A DNA stretch of 19,883 nt from SVTX01 sp045602385 (GTDB lineage Bacteria; Bacillota; Clostridia; Oscillospirales; CAG-272). Where the stretch lies: assembly GCA_045602385.1 (NCBI GenBank), contig JAZSBL010000029.1, positions 1-19,883 on the forward strand. Direction: 5' to 3'. Made by a program: the position numbers and the translations under genes. Shown here piece after piece: positions 19,327 to 19,883 of the stretch. Numbering within the stretch: the first letter of the stretch is position 1; each line of letters begins with the position of its first letter. A model generated the notes under the pieces. That model had not been told where the DNA came from. It searched no databases and saw only the letters and a list, made by a program, of their open reading frames with translations.

Positions 19327-19883
19327 CGGGAAAGAGGAAAAAGAAAAAATATTTTTCGTTTTTTATAAGAAAGTGCTATTTCCGTGTGGATTATAGGTGT
19401 TTTTTTCGGAAAAGGGCTAATTTTTTCCAATTATGTGTTTTGTAGGGAATGGCGCTTTCGGCCGATTCAAATTTTGATTTGTAGGGGCATTGTAACTCGA
19501 AATGGGCATCCTCATCCGTCGCCTGCGGCGCCACCTTCCCCTGCCTTGGGGAAGGCTTTGGTTTAACTGCGGCGAATATATATTTGTAGCCGTGAAAATT
19601 ATTTTACTGTCTGTAAATTTTGAATGGCTTCCGCGTTGCGTATGCCTCCCTTGTGTAAAGGGAGGTGGATTGCGAAGCAAGACGGAGGGATTGTTCTAGT
19701 GCATATGCTTCATTTACAATCCCTCACCGCCTGCGGCGGAGTTCCCTTTACACAAGGGAGCCTTTGTTTTAAAGCGACAATGCCTTGATATACGGGGCGT
19801 TATTAATAGACCGTCGCCCCCTACGAAATTTCAAATTTTGATTTATAGGGGTGTCCACGGCTGTAAAATTCGTTTGGATTACG
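19327..19883. repeat. Gene-free region of palindromic intergenic repeats
   Basis: No credible gene. A 22-bp direct repeat (TTCAAATTTTGATTT then RTAGGGG) at 19466-19487 and 19830-19851 flanks two palindromic blocks. Block 1 (about 19504-19556): CGCCTGCGGCG and CCTTCCCC-TGCCTT-GGGGAAGG. Block 2 (19644-19762): outer arms CTCCCTTGTGTAAAGGGA and TCCCTTTACACAAGGGAG, inner arms GAGGGATTGT and ACAATCCCTC, with small hairpins TTGC-GAA-GCAA and CCGC-CTGCG-GCGG between. These have the form of non-autonomous palindromic repeats (MITE-like). From memory, similar sequences are common in intergenic regions of gut Firmicutes. Confidence 0.6.

Overview
The window looks like a chromosomal stretch from an uncultured gut-type Firmicute of class Clostridia. 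Support for this comes from the meso-DAP dehydrogenase (Ddh) route to lysine and peptidoglycan, the DUF5058 membrane protein, the composite uridine-kinase-like nucleoside kinase, strong AGGAGG-type ribosome sites and promoters of the form TTGANN-17 bp-TGATANAAT. Family level cannot be resolved from the sequence alone.

Layout. (1) Positions 1-2680 are an AT-rich accessory island: a complete IS200-type element (about 262-964), several hairpin repeats, a shortened XRE regulator and two unrecognised small genes. The island is flanked by a roughly 60-bp direct repeat (47-110 and 2617-2677). (2) 2681-4345: hairpin-rich spacer, glutaminase glsA and a truncated PHP-domain gene, ending in a 17-bp-stem bidirectional terminator. 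(3) 4367-7308, minus strand: an operon of PAP2 phosphatase, DUF5058 membrane protein, partner membrane protein and small lipoprotein, with almost no space between the first three genes. (4) 7388-8007: tRNA-Lys(CTT), a strongly structured non-coding block (7567-7773), then a promoter and a guanine-class purine riboswitch. (5) 8008-11099: the riboswitch-controlled pair YgjV-like membrane protein plus nucleoside kinase, then a diacylglycerol-kinase-family lipid kinase. (6) 11106-13781, minus strand: the deoC-deoD-deoB nucleoside catabolism operon. (7) 13851-14909: meso-diaminopimelate dehydrogenase. (8) 14977-19326, minus strand: a four-gene surface operon encoding a 1018-residue secreted multidomain protein, a Thr/Glu- and Gly/Pro-rich lipoprotein and two very short peptides (37 and 56 residues). 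(9) 19327-19883: palindromic intergenic repeats.

Nucleoside and purine metabolism is a clear theme. The guanine riboswitch controls a nucleoside kinase operon. A few kilobases away, the deo operon splits (deoxy)nucleosides into bases and sugar phosphates, and DeoC feeds the deoxyribose part into acetaldehyde and glyceraldehyde-3-phosphate. The riboswitch terminator uses the 3' strand of aptamer helix P1, which predicts an ON switch, unlike the usual OFF logic of guanine riboswitches.

The most novel item is the surface operon. The lipoprotein and the 37-residue peptide end in the same ten residues (GSIDLPSAPL), written with different codons at nine of ten positions, and the 56-residue peptide carries a variant of the same tail. 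The two peptides also share a leader-like first half and a duplicated ribosome-binding region. This looks like an undescribed peptide/tail family under selection at the protein level. Its function is unknown.
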